From the NCBI GenBank assembly GCA_037576215.1, contig JBANDB010000011.1, forward strand, positions 248,001-312,000: a stretch of DNA of 64,000 nucleotides, written 5' to 3'. This document shows, piece by piece, positions 45,200-57,419 of this stretch. The notes under the pieces are model-generated. The model searched no databases. It was not told where the DNA came from and was given only the letters and a program-made list of their open reading frames with translations. The DNA is from Armillaria gallica (taxonomy: Eukaryota; Basidiomycota; Agaricomycetes; Agaricales; Physalacriaceae). Numbering within the stretch: position 1 is the first letter of the stretch; each line of letters opens with the position of its first letter. A program made the translations under genes and the position numbers.

Positions 45200-48100
45200 C
45201 GCAAGATACACTGCAACTTTTCAGTCAGCGAAGTAGTACTCTTGGTCAAGGAGTACTAATAGACATTGGCTGTAAGCCAGGAAGGATCTCGATAAACGAG
45301 ATGGGAAGGAATCTGGTATGACATGAATACCAAGAAACCAGGATTGAGACCACGAAAATGGCTCTAGAAACCGTAACAATGCTCTAGAAATCGTAGCAAT
45401 GCTCTAGAAATCGTGGGGAAGGACTAGTAATCGTGGCAATGGACTAGAAGACGTCGAAATAGCCTAGTAAACGTGGCTAGAGGATGTACCTAATATTGTG
45501 AGTCAAAACAATAGCAATAAACGTACGGAGACTGGTAGAAATCATAGCAACTGAGGTGCTGAGTGGGGTGCTGCAGCAATAGATGCACGGCAACTCTGAA
45601 CAATGGTGAAGACCAGAGTAATCCTATGGAGCTGAACTGGGCCTACACGGAGGCAATACTGAACTGGGCAATGAAAACGATGGTGATGTAGAAGGTGAAA
45701 GCGATGAAACAATCCTATGTGGTGAAAGTGAAGCGATGTTGCAGCATTAAAAGACAAAAGCAAGTTATTGATGCAGGATTTTGTGTATTGGTGCAACCAA
45801 CAACGTTTAAGAGTAAAGCAAGCGATGAGAGATAACTTGGAGTAACCATAGCTGACTGGAATGCCATAGTCTCGTCAACTGGGTAAGAACTAGAACTAAA
45901 AACGCAGTATCTAACTGGTTTTTATACTACAAGTACGGTTTTATAAATAGAATATTCATTGAAGCCTTAGTAAGGCTGTAAGTCCTTAGCTTTTGTAATA
46001 GCCATAGTAAACATATGGTATCTGTGGTTCTAAAGCAACAGCAAGTCCTCGATGTTGCCATGTATGGATGTGAACCATGTGGTTTTATTGAGCGATGAGC
46101 AGATCATGAGGTGCTGTGTAGCTGCGGATTATTGAGCTGCAGTTACTGTACTGAGGTGTACACTTGTGGCAATGATAACTTGAGGTCTTGGCACTGTAAC
46201 AGCCTTAGTAAACACGGTCTGTAGTTGCTGTGGCTGTAAATATTGTAGCTGGAAGGGTACTCGTGTCAATCGCTGATGAGCCTCCAGGCTCTGTATGCTC
46301 AGAATTCGCGGATTTAGCCATCCATCACCCAATACCTTCGAAACGACGCCATTATAATCCTCACACACTCCATAACACTGCCAACACTCGATAATACCAC
46401 AGATTTTCGCAGTATATGCCACAAACATTCAGATCCAGTCCTAAAACCGTGACATCCACTCCTCACGCACTCCGTTATCCTTCCCAGCTCGCCTCGCATC
46501 ACAATTACTGTATCCCATCATGGCAAGGCACCTTTGATCGACAATCATCCTAAAACGGGGTTGCTATATCACTCAGAAGCACTAGTTGATGTGCCCATCA
46601 ATCATTTAATGAAATGACGTGATTGATGCGAGTACCCTCCCAGCTACGATAATTACAGCTATGGCAACTATAGACTGCATTTACTAAGGCTGTTACAGTG
46701 CCAAGACTTTGAATTATCGTTGCCCCATGCATACACCTCAGCACGGCAACTGCAGCTCAATAATCCGCAGCTACACAGCACCTTACGATCCGCTCATCGC
46801 TCAATAAAACCACACAGTTCGCATCCATACACGGCAACGTCAAGGACTTGCTGTTACTTTAGAACCACAGATACCATATGTTTACTATGGCTATTACAAA
46901 AGCCAAGGACTTACAGCCTTACTAAGGCTTCGATGAATATTCTATTTATAAAATCATACTTGTAGTATAAAAACTAGGTAGAAACCGCATTTTTAGAGCT
47001 AGTTCATCTCCAGTTGACCCCAGACTACATCAATTATTGTCACGCTCTAGTCTATCACCAGTAAACAATGTTTATTCACCGTTCCATGGCAATATACCGT
47101 TTGCACCAGCATATTCTTGATCGCACATCAACTCTTGAGCTCACCAGAGTTATCTCATGGTTTTAACTGTGAAGAGTCCTTCGCTACATGCTCTTCACTC
47201 TTAACACTATTGGTGCATGCTCATACTGTGCCAATACGTGATCGCCGCGCTATACCTCACCCCCATTATCTTTTATAGGCCGTCATCGTTTCACTTTTGC
47301 ACCATTGGAGTTTTTACAGTTTCACTTTCGCCATCGTTATTGTCGCCCACTTGGGTAGTCTCAGAGCAGACTTAGGATCAGTTTCAGCCAGTTTTCATAT
47401 AGTATCAGTCCCCCAAGTGGACTTGAAGGTTAGTTTGACATAGGATAGGATTGTTTCAGTACCAGACAAGTTTCGACATCGACTCAGCACCATTGCATCG
47501 TATAGGACCAGTATCGCCACCAGTTTTCGTAGTTCCGCATTTTCTCTAGCCAGCCCACCCTCAACACCTCGTTCCACGTTTATTTCGACACTCGCAGTCC
47601 CCACGCCGTTTTCTCATCGCCTCGCTCGCCCACAGACTATTGCTGACCGTTTAGTCTATTCTCCATCGTTCACCCCGCTCCGATTACCATTGAGCGACGT
47701 TTTCTAGTCTTGCAGCACGTTTTCTCATATGGATTTGTGGTATTCATGTCATACCCATTTTCGTTCCCTCTCATTTCGAGAGATCCCTACCGGCTTGAAG
47801 CCATAGCATTTAGTACTTGACTACCAAGCAGTACTACTTTGTAGACTTAAAGTTGCAGTGTATTCTTGTGTATAGAGGAATTGTTCTACTGCACAGAGGT
47901 GCCCCGAACCACTCGCACACATGATCACCTTGATTGCCACTACTATGTTAATTACCCAATCTCATTCCGAGTTGGTGTTTCTGTTGCCACGGAAGTCTTA
48001 GGCCCATCATCGCATTATTTCATTAAATGATTGATGGTGCATCAACTAGGTGCTTCTGAGTGATGTAGCAACCCCATTTTAGGATGATTATCGATCACAG

Positions 48101-48360
48101 GTGCCTTGCCATGATGGGATACAGTAATTGTGATGCAAGGCGAGCTGGGAAGGATAACGGAGTGTGTGAGGAGTGGATGTCACGGTTTTAGGACTGTATC
48201 TGAATGTTTGTGGCATATACTGCGAAAATCTGTGGTATTATCGAGTGTTGGCAGTATTATTGAGTGTGTGGGGATTATAATGGTGTCATTTCGAAGATAT
48301 TTGGTGATGAATGGGTAAATCCGCGAATTCTGAGTGTACAGAGCCTGGAGGCTCATCACC
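45061..48360. mobile_element. foldback structure A-B-A'-B'
   Basis: Segment A (45061-46273) is repeated in inverse orientation as A' (about 46617-48009). Segment B (46274-46616) is repeated in inverse orientation as B' (48010-48360). Matching landmarks are CTTCCGTGGCAACAG in A against CTGTTGCCACGGAAG in A', and TACTACAAG in A and CTTGTAGTA in A'. B and B' share a 60-codon open frame (GELGRITECVRSGCHGFRT) on opposite strands. The string TGATGAGCCT marks the starts of A and B and appears inverted near the end of B'. No transposase is encoded. Possible origins are a foldback-type transposon, or nested inverted insertions of a non-autonomous element. Confidence 0.75.
45351..45485. repeat. minisatellite of about 20-23 bp units in segment A
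   Basis: Six imperfect units follow the pattern GCTCTAGAAATCGTAGCAAT, with the later ones drifting to GACTAGTAATCGTGGCAAT. A shorter, degenerate run is visible at the matching place in A'. This part accounts for some of the length difference between the arms. Confidence 0.65.
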
Positions 48361-49028
48361 GCGCCCTCACAGCCGGTCGGTATGATGGTTCCGATTCCCA
48401 CCGACATGGAAGAGAAAAGCGCCCTCACTCGGATATGTCAGGATGCAAAACACCATTACACAGACAATAATGCGGTGCACTACTTCAAATGGTACTGTCT
48501 GAGTGAAAACATGATAAGGTATGCTTTGCTCCCTATCAAAGAACATAGCAATTAATGCTGTCTCGTAGTCTTCTACCTCATAGCAGCAGTTGTGCGATCA
48601 GGGCAGGACACTTAGTGGATGTGGGATTCACATTCAGAATGCTGTTCAGCAAACATGGGGATGCGAGGTTCATCTTGAAGTTAGATAGTATTACTATCAT
48701 CAATTGCTCCAGCGCAGATGTGAGTAGATTCATCCGATGCAACTACCAGTAGCTGACAATGATATCTAGAAGCTTTCTGACATGAAGAGAAACATCGGAG
48801 GTGCAGTAATTCAGGCAAGTCCAAAGAAAAGAAAGATAGAAGTGGAAATTATTAGCACAGAAGCTTTATTCTCCAACACGCAATAGCAATCACAACCAAA
48901 AAATTATTAGTACTATTCTCAAATATATTTTTGACCATATTTCGCCTCCTACCATTCCAGTTTCACCCCCTGTCCCCAACTCTGTCATCCCGATGTAATG
49001 GAAACCATCAATTTTTGGAAAACAATGG
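48361..49028 (+). other. short plus-strand exon-like frames right of the foldback
   Basis: About 48334-48540 reads RICQDAKHHYTDNNAVHYFKWYCL. After a likely intron, 48600-48750 reads FRMLFSKHGDARFILKLDSITI, ending at TAG. This may be the remnant of a small gene cut by the foldback structure at its left end. No family recognised. Confidence 0.3.
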
Positions 49029-50029
49029 ATGGGTCACATGAAAAACCAAACACTTTTCGTTCAACTCCCCACCGGCTCTTCTACCTTTACTCATACACAC
49101 TTGAACTCAGATATGTTGTCGTCTGACAACATGGCTATCATCGAGGGTGACCCTCCTGGGCCTCAGGCCATGGCTAAAGACAATGCTATTGTGATATCCT
49201 CATACGAAGAAGATGCTTCTATGATAGCCGAAAAGAAAATATCAGATCTGAAATACACCATCAAAAGACTGAAGCGGGTTAGGGTGTCCTCCATACCAGA
49301 GGGGCGGACAGTCCATTCTAACCAGCTTCTAGGACAACAGGAAAGCCAAGACAGCTCAGGACAACATCGAGAAGTTGGTCATACGGTATGCTGATGATTT
49401 GGAAAAAGTTCAGGAGGAGCTGGAAGAACTTTGGCAGGACACTAACCATCAAAAAATTGTATGTGTTTATTTTGTCTCACAGTTCTATCATCTTTGAGCT
49501 ATGCAATACAGGATCCCGCCCAGCTCGAGGATGACATTGCGTGCCCTATCTGCGAGTTGAAAATGTGGTGCCCATTCATGTGAGTAACTTTCATTGTAGT
49601 CGTTGAAATGCACATACTTATGCCATCTCACCTAGTCTCCCGGACTGCGGGCACATCTTCTGCAAAGGGTGCATTCATAATTGGTTCATAGTTATGGAAA
49701 GAAATTACTGATGAGAACACCTGGAATTCCATTGCAACATGCCTGTCCTAGTACCAGACCAGATCTGACAGGCATTCTTGCAGAGGTACATCGAACATAG
49801 ATGCCTTCCCCAATTATCAAAGCAAATTACAGCAGCTGGCAGCAGACTGTCGTACTCCTGCCCTACATGCTGCAAGTCTACAATAAATCGGCTGGTGGAG
49901 GTATATCAAATGAAGGCTGTTGTCCAAATGACTGCCGAAGCAGTAGGCGAAAATATACTGAGGGTGGCCAGTGCACGAACAGACACTTGGGATTTCTTTT
50001 TCCCTCCTCCACTGAACCCGGAAGTCTGA
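49029..50029 (+). pseudogene. RING-finger protein with coiled coil (decayed)
   Basis: Order: an N-terminal Ser/Asp-rich region, a lysine-rich helix and a coiled coil (about 49333-49460, YADDLEKVQEELEEL) reached through a probable intron ending CTAG at 49332. A GTATGT...ACAG intron leads to CPICELKMWCPF. Another intron (GTGAGT...CCTAG, about 49580-49636) leads to CGHIFCKGC. The RING is completed near 49855 by CPTCCK. The spacing CX2C...CXHX2CX2C...CX2C is that of a C3HC4 RING, so an E3 ubiquitin-ligase role is the default inference. TGA TGA at about 49708 and a TGA at about 49768 lie between the third and fourth zinc-ligand pairs. The gene is convergent with the Helitron frame. Confidence 0.65.
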
Positions 50030-50187
50030 CATGGGGGGAGGTGGGAAAGTCGGTATCAGGAGGAATTACAAACTGTTCAAAGTGCTATTCGAGAGGGGTA
50101 TCAAGAGCATTTCAAATGATGTACACATTCTAATACATAGCGGCAAGACTTAGTATCAAGGAATGTAGAAGATAATACAGAATATTC

Positions 50188-53100
50188 TTATGCTTTCTTC
50201 GCTTGATGCTTCTTCAGAGGTAGCATGTCCTGAGAAACACCCCCTTTCCGCTTTCCTCTGGATACAGCAGAATCGCGGCATGAAGCTGTACTGCCAACTG
50301 CTGCATCCCAACAATCGGCTTGCTTTTGAAGGGTGTGTAACCACTTGCCACTTATGTCAAGTTCGTCCCTGTTGCTACATTCCACACCGACCATTGCAGA
50401 ATCTTGGGGTTCTAGACCGGTGTCCCCCATGGAATTCAAAAAGGCCTGGGCTGTCAACTTCTCCTTGTCCATGCCATAGACAAGTCTCGTCTGCTCACAC
50501 TGCACACGAAGGCGGGTAATTTCCAGACATAAATCCTCAGAGGGCCTAACCTGTATCTTTTTTTCTGGGAACCAGACTACCAATAGGCCCTCCAGAGACT
50601 TGACTCGAGATGCCATAATGTACAGAGCTTCAGTCCCTGTGCATGAATCAAAGTCAATGATGGCACAAGTCAATGTTCTCCCCTGGGACTTGTGGGCCAT
50701 CATTGTAAACACTGGGCATACAGGGATTTGGGTGCGTTTGATGAGACACTTTCTTCCTGTATAGGGATCAACAAAACTTAGATCAACATCATTGTGGATT
50801 GCAATGGCCTGGCCTGGCCTCAGGCCTGGGAGAGCTGCAGAACTCATATCATCTACTCGTACAATGCAAGAAACTGCGTGACACAAACTAGCTTCATCTG
50901 TCCAATATCTAATCTTTTCCAAGGTACCTGAGGTCCCATTTACTACACCACCATTGACATCGTAATTCTGGGAGATCATAAGAGGCATACCAATAACCAA
51001 AGGTATTCTACCTAAGCGATGCTGTGTCTGTCCTGAATTAAGCGCCCACAAGCGATTTTGTAGATTGGAGTCGGACACTCGTGCACCTTGATGTCAATCT
51101 ACAGAGTAGTACCAGTAAAGAGGATGACCAGTCTCCCGAGCAAATGACATGGCCATTTCTTTGTTTATTGCATCCTTGATCGTGTTTTCATAAACAATAA
51201 TCTGTGCATCCTTCCAACTGGGCTCGTTCCAATCTGTTTTGACTGTGGACACCATCCATTGCAATAAAGCCTCTTAATCCTCAGTGGTGCACTTGCCAAT
51301 CTGCAATCTCCCCAGTAAGGCAACAAATGCATCATTTTCTGAACATGACTGGCACATAACCTCATGAAGTAAGACAACAGTGTCTACAGAATACCACAAC
51401 AACTTTCCTACCATGTTTGCCTGCTGCAGAATGCCGGTTGCCCATGTATTCATGTTGGTGTAGAGTCTTGTCTGCCTGACAGGTGGTAATCGAGAAAAAT
51501 CGCCAGCAAAGATAATATTTACTCTGCCAAAAGGCTTGTCATTCTCTTTTGCCACTTGTAATGCCTTGCTCACATCATGTAAAACTTTGCATCCAATCAT
51601 GGACACTTCATTGACAAATAGATAATCAACTCCTTGCCACATATTAATCAGGTCAGACTTAGTCTTGGTTGGCCGCCCATGTCGTGGATGTTGTGACAGC
51701 ATGAGCAGAGCATGCAACATGGAACTTTTAATGTTCCTGGCAGCCACTCCTGTAGAAGACGACAGTCGGAATCTGTGTTCTTGCTGCCACCACGAGAAAA
51801 AGTCCGTCAGTGCCTTTATCACCATGGACTTCCCTGTCCCTCTGGGCCCACCCAAGAACATCCACAGTTGTTCTGGTTGTTTCTTCAGGCTATGTAACAC
51901 TATGATCATAAAAGCACATTTCTGTTCTATGTTCAGAGTATACTTGAGAGCGATCGATTTGAGGTCAATGTCCATATCAGGATCTTGGGGTGCAATATCT
52001 TGCCTAAACTTGGTGCTGGCCAGAGGAACCCCACCAAAGTCGGTACAATTGGGAGAATCTCCAGTGCCAGATGATGCATCCCCGTCGGTGGGTTGCGACA
52101 AATTGTTATCAGTGCTGCCTTCCATTGCCAACTGATTTTTTCAATGCCAATCTGAATGTCTTTGGTCATAGGTTTTCTCCCATACATGCTCCTGGACAGG
52201 GTTAGCCTCACCAGCATCTTCGTAACCATCTTCTACATTGAGATTCTCATCGGAATTCATGTCCAAAGGCTGGCAATTGAAAAGCCCAGAGGCTTTCAGG
52301 GCTTTTAGACATTCCTTAATGTTCCGTTCTCGATGCTCCACATGCTGAGAGCGCTGGTTTTCAATTGTGTCGAGATGATCAAGAATTTCATCTTGGATAT
52401 CCCCTTCCCCATTGAAATCATCATCAACCTGATGCTGGCGAGTACAATTGGTGTCAGTTTTAGTCCCTGCTTTCCTGCGTCATTCTTCAAAATGGTCGTT
52501 TCGACTATCCCTGCACTTGTGCAAAAGTTGCGTGTTATCCATTCTTCGTGCAAAATCCGGATTTGCCACACAGAAGTTGGATAAGATATCAGACCAAGCC
52601 TTTCCCAGAACATGCAATTCATGGGCACTTTTCCATGGCTTGAAAAAAATAAGCATCAAATGACAGTACTGTTGATAGATCACTACTCTGTCGCGACGAG
52701 GCAGAGATTCGCCCCAAGGAACAGGCACCATCCACTTATCCGGTGGTAATTGAACTTGCACATGGGTGCTGGCCTCTTTGTGTTTGTCTTCAAATGGTAT
52801 CTGAATGTCTGCGTAGTTGTCTGGGAATGATTCGTCATCCGAATCACAGTTGTCATCTTCAACATGCTTTTGTCGCTTCTTCAGACTAGCCTTAGTAACC
52901 TTCTGTATCCAAGAAACGTATTCCCACATTGACATGTCCTTTAGATTAGGACCACGGTGAATATAGTCCTCCACCAAAGATGACCAAATGATCAGAGAAC
53001 CACTAGAATTGGTGGCGATATATACCTCATCGTTCTCATCAGGAACAAATGTTCCTTCCAGGGCTTCTTCATTGGGCCCTTCAGCACTGCTTTTGGGGAC

Positions 53101-54060
53101 CTGACATTCCACATCACATGTATTGGGCATTGTCTTGTCCAGTTCCTCCTGTGCTACCACCGGCAGCTCATCATCACCCTGTTCACCATCAGGCATTGTC
53201 TTGTCCAGTTCCTGTTGTCGTACCTGCAGTGGCTCATCACCACTCTGTTCACCATCAGGATTCTGTTCACGATCACCAGCAACACCCTCAGACACCTTTT
53301 TCGTGGTCCAACATTTGGGGGAGGGATCCATAGCATCTACAGCTTGTTCAAAGTTGGCCCAATAGACGCTGCGGAATGTATGACTCATGTAATGATCTTT
53401 ATAACCAGAAAGATATAACACGACCTCCTGACCAGACAATTCCTGTTCAGACATCATTGAATACACACACTTTTGTAACAGGTGTTTGGCTCAGATCATA
53501 ACATCGTCCTCGTCCAGGACAAATTCTCCCATCTTCTTAATGGACAGCTCCATTGTGGCATAAGCCACATTGGCCTTCAATTTCGACTTTGTGATATAGT
53601 CAGTGATATAATAGAGGACAGCTTTAGCCAATGCACTGGACCCAATGAATTTGATGTCCATGTTACAGTGGATGCTTCTAAGCATGGTCTTGTTGAAGTT
53701 GTTCACCCATCCATCCAATCATCTGAGGTGGATTTCACCTGTAGCTGAGTCTATGATAGTCTCTGGATGTCTCTTATCCTCCCTAAGCTCGAACCGGCAC
53801 TCTAGCTGGTCATCCTTGCAGTACTTGTAACAAGTATTGGCATGCTTTTGAATTTGCGACTTATTCACTAGGTTACGATAGTCTTCCTGGACCGCGTATT
53901 GACACAAGTGTTTGGGAATAGATGCCTGGATCCCATGCACAGCACTAGGGTAACATTTTGAAGAGGAGACTTTGACTCAGACAGCTGGTGGATCAGGTAA
54001 GGACATAGAAATTGTATCATCCAGAAAATCCACCAATTTCCTGTGGAACTCGGTCTCACC
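50188..54060 (-). pseudogene. Helitron Rep/helicase, 5'-truncated
   Basis: A single minus-strand frame from about 54060 to 50188 is interrupted only by stops (TGA at about 53970, 53719, 53489, 52480, 52141 and 51100; TAA at 51274). From the N-terminus: a Rep C-terminal region (FIGSSALAKAVLYYITDYIT), a linker with QELSGQEVVLYLSGY, RRDRVVIYQQYC and LLHKCRDSRNDHF, then a PIF1-type helicase. The helicase has GGPRGTGKS (Walker A), NEVSMIG where DEVSM is normal, and a C-terminal GMPLMISQNYDVNGGVVNG and FTMMAHKSQGRT. The HUH nuclease motif that should precede 54060 is absent. The frame ends close to the chromovirus left edge at about 54254. No Helitron 3' hairpin with CTRR end was recognised. The element is dead. 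Confidence 0.85.
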
Positions 54061-54253
54061 TAGTCTCTCCTAGACAGACGACGATATACCTTTTTTGACA
54101 GATGAGGTTGGTATATGTAGTCTGTCGCCTAACTCGGCCAAGTACCGCATGACTGACCTTATTATATAATCATAACTCGATGCGTCAATTTTGACCACAT
54201 CGTAGAGCATATCTGACATCTCTCAATACATAAAAACGTTACCAAGATGAAAT

Positions 54254-54719
54254 TGTTATGATTTATTCATTTTTTGCCTTATCTTATCTTATCATGGGAA
54301 ACCAGACCGACCGGGCTGTTGACCATAGGGGCAACCCAGCAACAAGACATCATTCCCATGTTATCTCTTCAATGTCGCGCAATCCAGCTTTGCTATGACA
54401 TACTCTTACATTCTCACTCCAACACCGTATGTTCGTGAACCTTACTTTTCTTACATGGTCTATTATTAGAACCCTCACTTCGCATACTTAAGTAGTAGCT
54501 CTCACTGTATGTACCCCAGCTTCAAGCTAACTTTAATCTATACCAAAACTATCACTTAATTCGTTGTGGACAGCTAGGGACTTAGCCTTAAAGCCTATTG
54601 TTTAAGGGACTCATCGGTGACTGCCCGAATGTGAGACAGCCATTGTTTACCCTTGATAGGAGTTCAGGTCTAATAATTAGCTCGAAGCTTACCCTTTGCT
54701 CCTTAACCGGAGCCTACAG
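54254..54719 (+). other. probable 5' LTR and leader of the chromovirus
   Basis: A TGTTATGA string at 54254, typical of Gypsy LTR starts, begins a 470-bp AT-rich stretch with TATC repeats and no open frame, just upstream of the first element frame. I could not find a convincing CA end, primer-binding site or 5-bp target duplication. The right LTR lies beyond the window. The boundary is provisional. Confidence 0.4.
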
Positions 54720-55952
54720 ATGTCGACGACGCTCAAGATTCTATTATCTGCAGTATACCTCGGTGTTGGACTAGCGTTTTTTGCAGCCACGCTTATATTG
54801 GCTATCATACACTACCAAAGGACAACTTGTCGCAGACGCAGCAGAAGAATTCAATACCCTCCACCACCTCTAAACTATGTCCTCCCACAGCAGCCACCAC
54901 TGGCGCACCTCCACCCACCCTTACCGCCATGAGCCCCAGCCGTTGATGAGCACCCTAGCCTCAACAGGGGAGATGAAGAAGACATTCCTGGGGAGGTGGA
55001 AGTCAGCATTCAGGAAGGAAGCAATGGAGATACTTCCGGAGCAAGGCTCCCCTTTATCGAGCTTTCGACCAACCCTCCCTCCCCTCACCAGTCCGCCAGC
55101 ACTACCCCCCATCCAGCAGCATGAGACGTTCCTACCGCCGCAGGCCTGGCAAGGTACCTCGTCCGACTCAGCTTGGGGCGACCAGGCCCTGGCGCATCCC
55201 CAGCCACAGAGCAACCTGCCAGCAGTTGTCCTGGGGGTAGCAGGGTACCAGCAGCCATCACTGACCCCTACGAGATTCGCGTCAGTTCCACTTCCGAGCT
55301 TGATATCGTCTGGGACAACCTCAATCTCCCCCTTACCACCTTCTTCCCCTACCACCCAAATCCCTATGCCACCCCTCACTACTGGGATACCCCAGTACGG
55401 ATTACAACACGATCTCCCACTCCCCCGGTCCCCGACAGACAGCCTTCGACACCTGAGTTCCCCTCTCGAGGAGCCCCAGAGACCTCGAACAGGCTCGCCA
55501 TTCCAAGGCGAAGGAGGGAGCCGCCAAGATTGGCAGTCGACCTCGTGCAGGAGCTCGACTCACATAACCAGGTCGACGAGCAGGGACTCAACTGGTATGA
55601 CCGCAAAAGGAGGAGAGCAGAGGCAGAGCGAGCGGCGGAGTTCAGAAGAATCGATGTCGAGGCAGGAAGGATTGAGGCAAGTGACCACCCCAGCATCAAC
55701 GACCAGGGAGAGACAGTATACCATACCACCAGTAGCTCCAGAACTGAGGTACTCCCCATCGAGGCGCATGTCAATGGCATCATCATCGGAGGAAGCCCTT
55801 CCCCAAGCCCCGTCCCAACCCCTGAGGTCCCAAACACCCCCCCGGCTGATCACCCCGATAACCATCGCCCAGGCGCTGTACCTCCTATCGACAGGCAAAC
55901 TGGTTCAGGTCCCTGCCATCCTCCTTGCCGCGACTCTAGAAGAGCTCTTTGA
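54720..55952 (+). pseudogene. chromovirus 5' frame with an N-terminal membrane segment
   Basis: The frame starts MSTTLKILLSAVYLGVGLAF at 54720, where residues 5-32 form a strong hydrophobic segment followed by a basic cluster (CRRRSRR). After TGA stops at 54930 and 55122 it continues through a proline-rich region and a charged helix (YDRKRRRAEAERAAEF) to 55952. It overlaps the Gag frame by more than 1 kb. A membrane-anchored 5' product is unusual for Gypsy elements. It could be a captured host exon or an extra element protein. The charge pattern and membrane segment suggest it was translated, but I have no comparison. Confidence 0.45.
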
Positions 55953-57417
55953 GCACTTCAGACAAAAATTACTAGCAGATTGAGATTGGGCCTTAATGCC
56001 AGCTGGGAGAGATTACGCACATTATGGATACAGTGATATATTGAAGGAAGAAGCCGCTCATTTTGCCTGCATCACCTACAACATGATCCATCAGGATCAC
56101 CATGCCGAAGTGCCGGCCAGGTACCAACGACCGCAGATTGACCTACCGCCGGTAACGTACACGCCGGAACCAATGGACGATGAACCCCCAGTACCGCCGC
56201 CACGGGTTGCCATGCCTGACTACCCAAGGTGGCAACTGGGCTATGCTGCTGCGGCGCCAAACTACGCGTATCCCCGAGGTTATGGACCACCAGGTACTCA
56301 GGGACGGCCTAGACTCTTCGCCGCCGCGAACGCCGATGACAGCGCTGGACCCTCGAATGTGCCCCAGCCGCCTAGTAAACCACAGCCGCCCTCTGGACCA
56401 CCAGAAGTACCACCTGCTATCCCTCAGAGGTGGGTACCACTGCGATATCCAGCGCCGCCAGGACCCCCAGACCCCCCCGCTCCATGGGTTCTCAACGCAG
56501 AGGATCAGGGACCCTGGGCGGTGCTAAAGCCAAACATGGTGAAGGAACCCAAGAATTTCAATGGTGACTCCAATGACATTGCCCGATTCTTCTCGCAGTG
56601 CGACATGTACTTCTCGGTTTTCAACCAATACTTCCGGTACCATCCCCACAAGGTCATCTTCTGCATGTCGCATTTTGGCAAGGACGCCCAGGTGTGGTGG
56701 GAACTATGCACGTGAGAGCTAGGGAGGGATACCAACAGGTTCCAATACTACCCGGCGTACAAGCAGTTCGTTGAAGAGGTCAGATGACAATTCTGGAAGG
56801 ACGCGAATGCGGAGATCAAGTTCGCGCAGTGGGAAAAACTCAGGCAGAACACCTTCCCTGATGGCGACCTATTCTTCCAGCAATTTGAATCGCTAGCTTT
56901 TGAAGCGGGAGTTATTGGAATTGACCAGATGATGGTGGCCCAGGTTAAAAAGGCATGCCGACAGACCACCAAGGATATCATTTAAGCAACAGATGGGGAA
57001 CTCCCAACAAACTACCAGGAGTGGAAACGGCGCATCCTATGAATTGACCATAATTGGAGGACACGGAAGGCAGAGCAAGGGGGCGCTAAAGCGGCAGACT
57101 GGAAGCAACAGGCGAAGACAAATGCAACCCTGACGACAAAGGGGAATCAGCAGCAGCAGAGCAGTGTCCCGGAAAAGCAGATGGGAACTGGCACGACATA
57201 TGGAGGAGCGGGCAAGCCCATGGACATCGATGTGGTATGCGCAAAGGCAAAATGCTTCTGATGCAGCCAAATCAGGCACTTCAAATGGGACTGCCCCAAG
57301 TCGCCAAAGATGAAGGAAGAGGCACTACGGTGCCTCGATTATTACTGGGACCATATAGCAACAAAGGAGAAGACGGACTCGAAGGTCAAGGAGGTAAAAG
57401 ACAGAGCCGAGCAGTAA
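54877..57417 (+). pseudogene. chromovirus Gag
   Basis: The frame is open from 54877 to 55980 (Pro/Ser-rich, then a helical LATLEELFEHFRQKLLAD). After TGA 55981 it runs on as WALMPAGRDYAHYGYSDIL, a proline-rich stretch, and a Gag core (RFFSQCDMYFSVF...VWWEL) near 56600. Further stops are TGA 56713, TGA 56785, TAA 56983, TGA 57040 and TGA 57259. The last falls inside a CCHC zinc knuckle (C-F-stop-C-x4-H-x4-C, about 57253-57291). The natural end is TAA at about 57415. The N-terminal boundary is uncertain because of the overlapping frame. The knuckle would bind element RNA. Confidence 0.75.
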
Positions 57418-57419
57418 AC

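Noticed and set aside
46314..46502. Small conserved protein in segment B and B'
   Set aside because: The same 62-codon frame occurs in both copies only because B and B' are an inverted duplication; no start context or homology supports translation.
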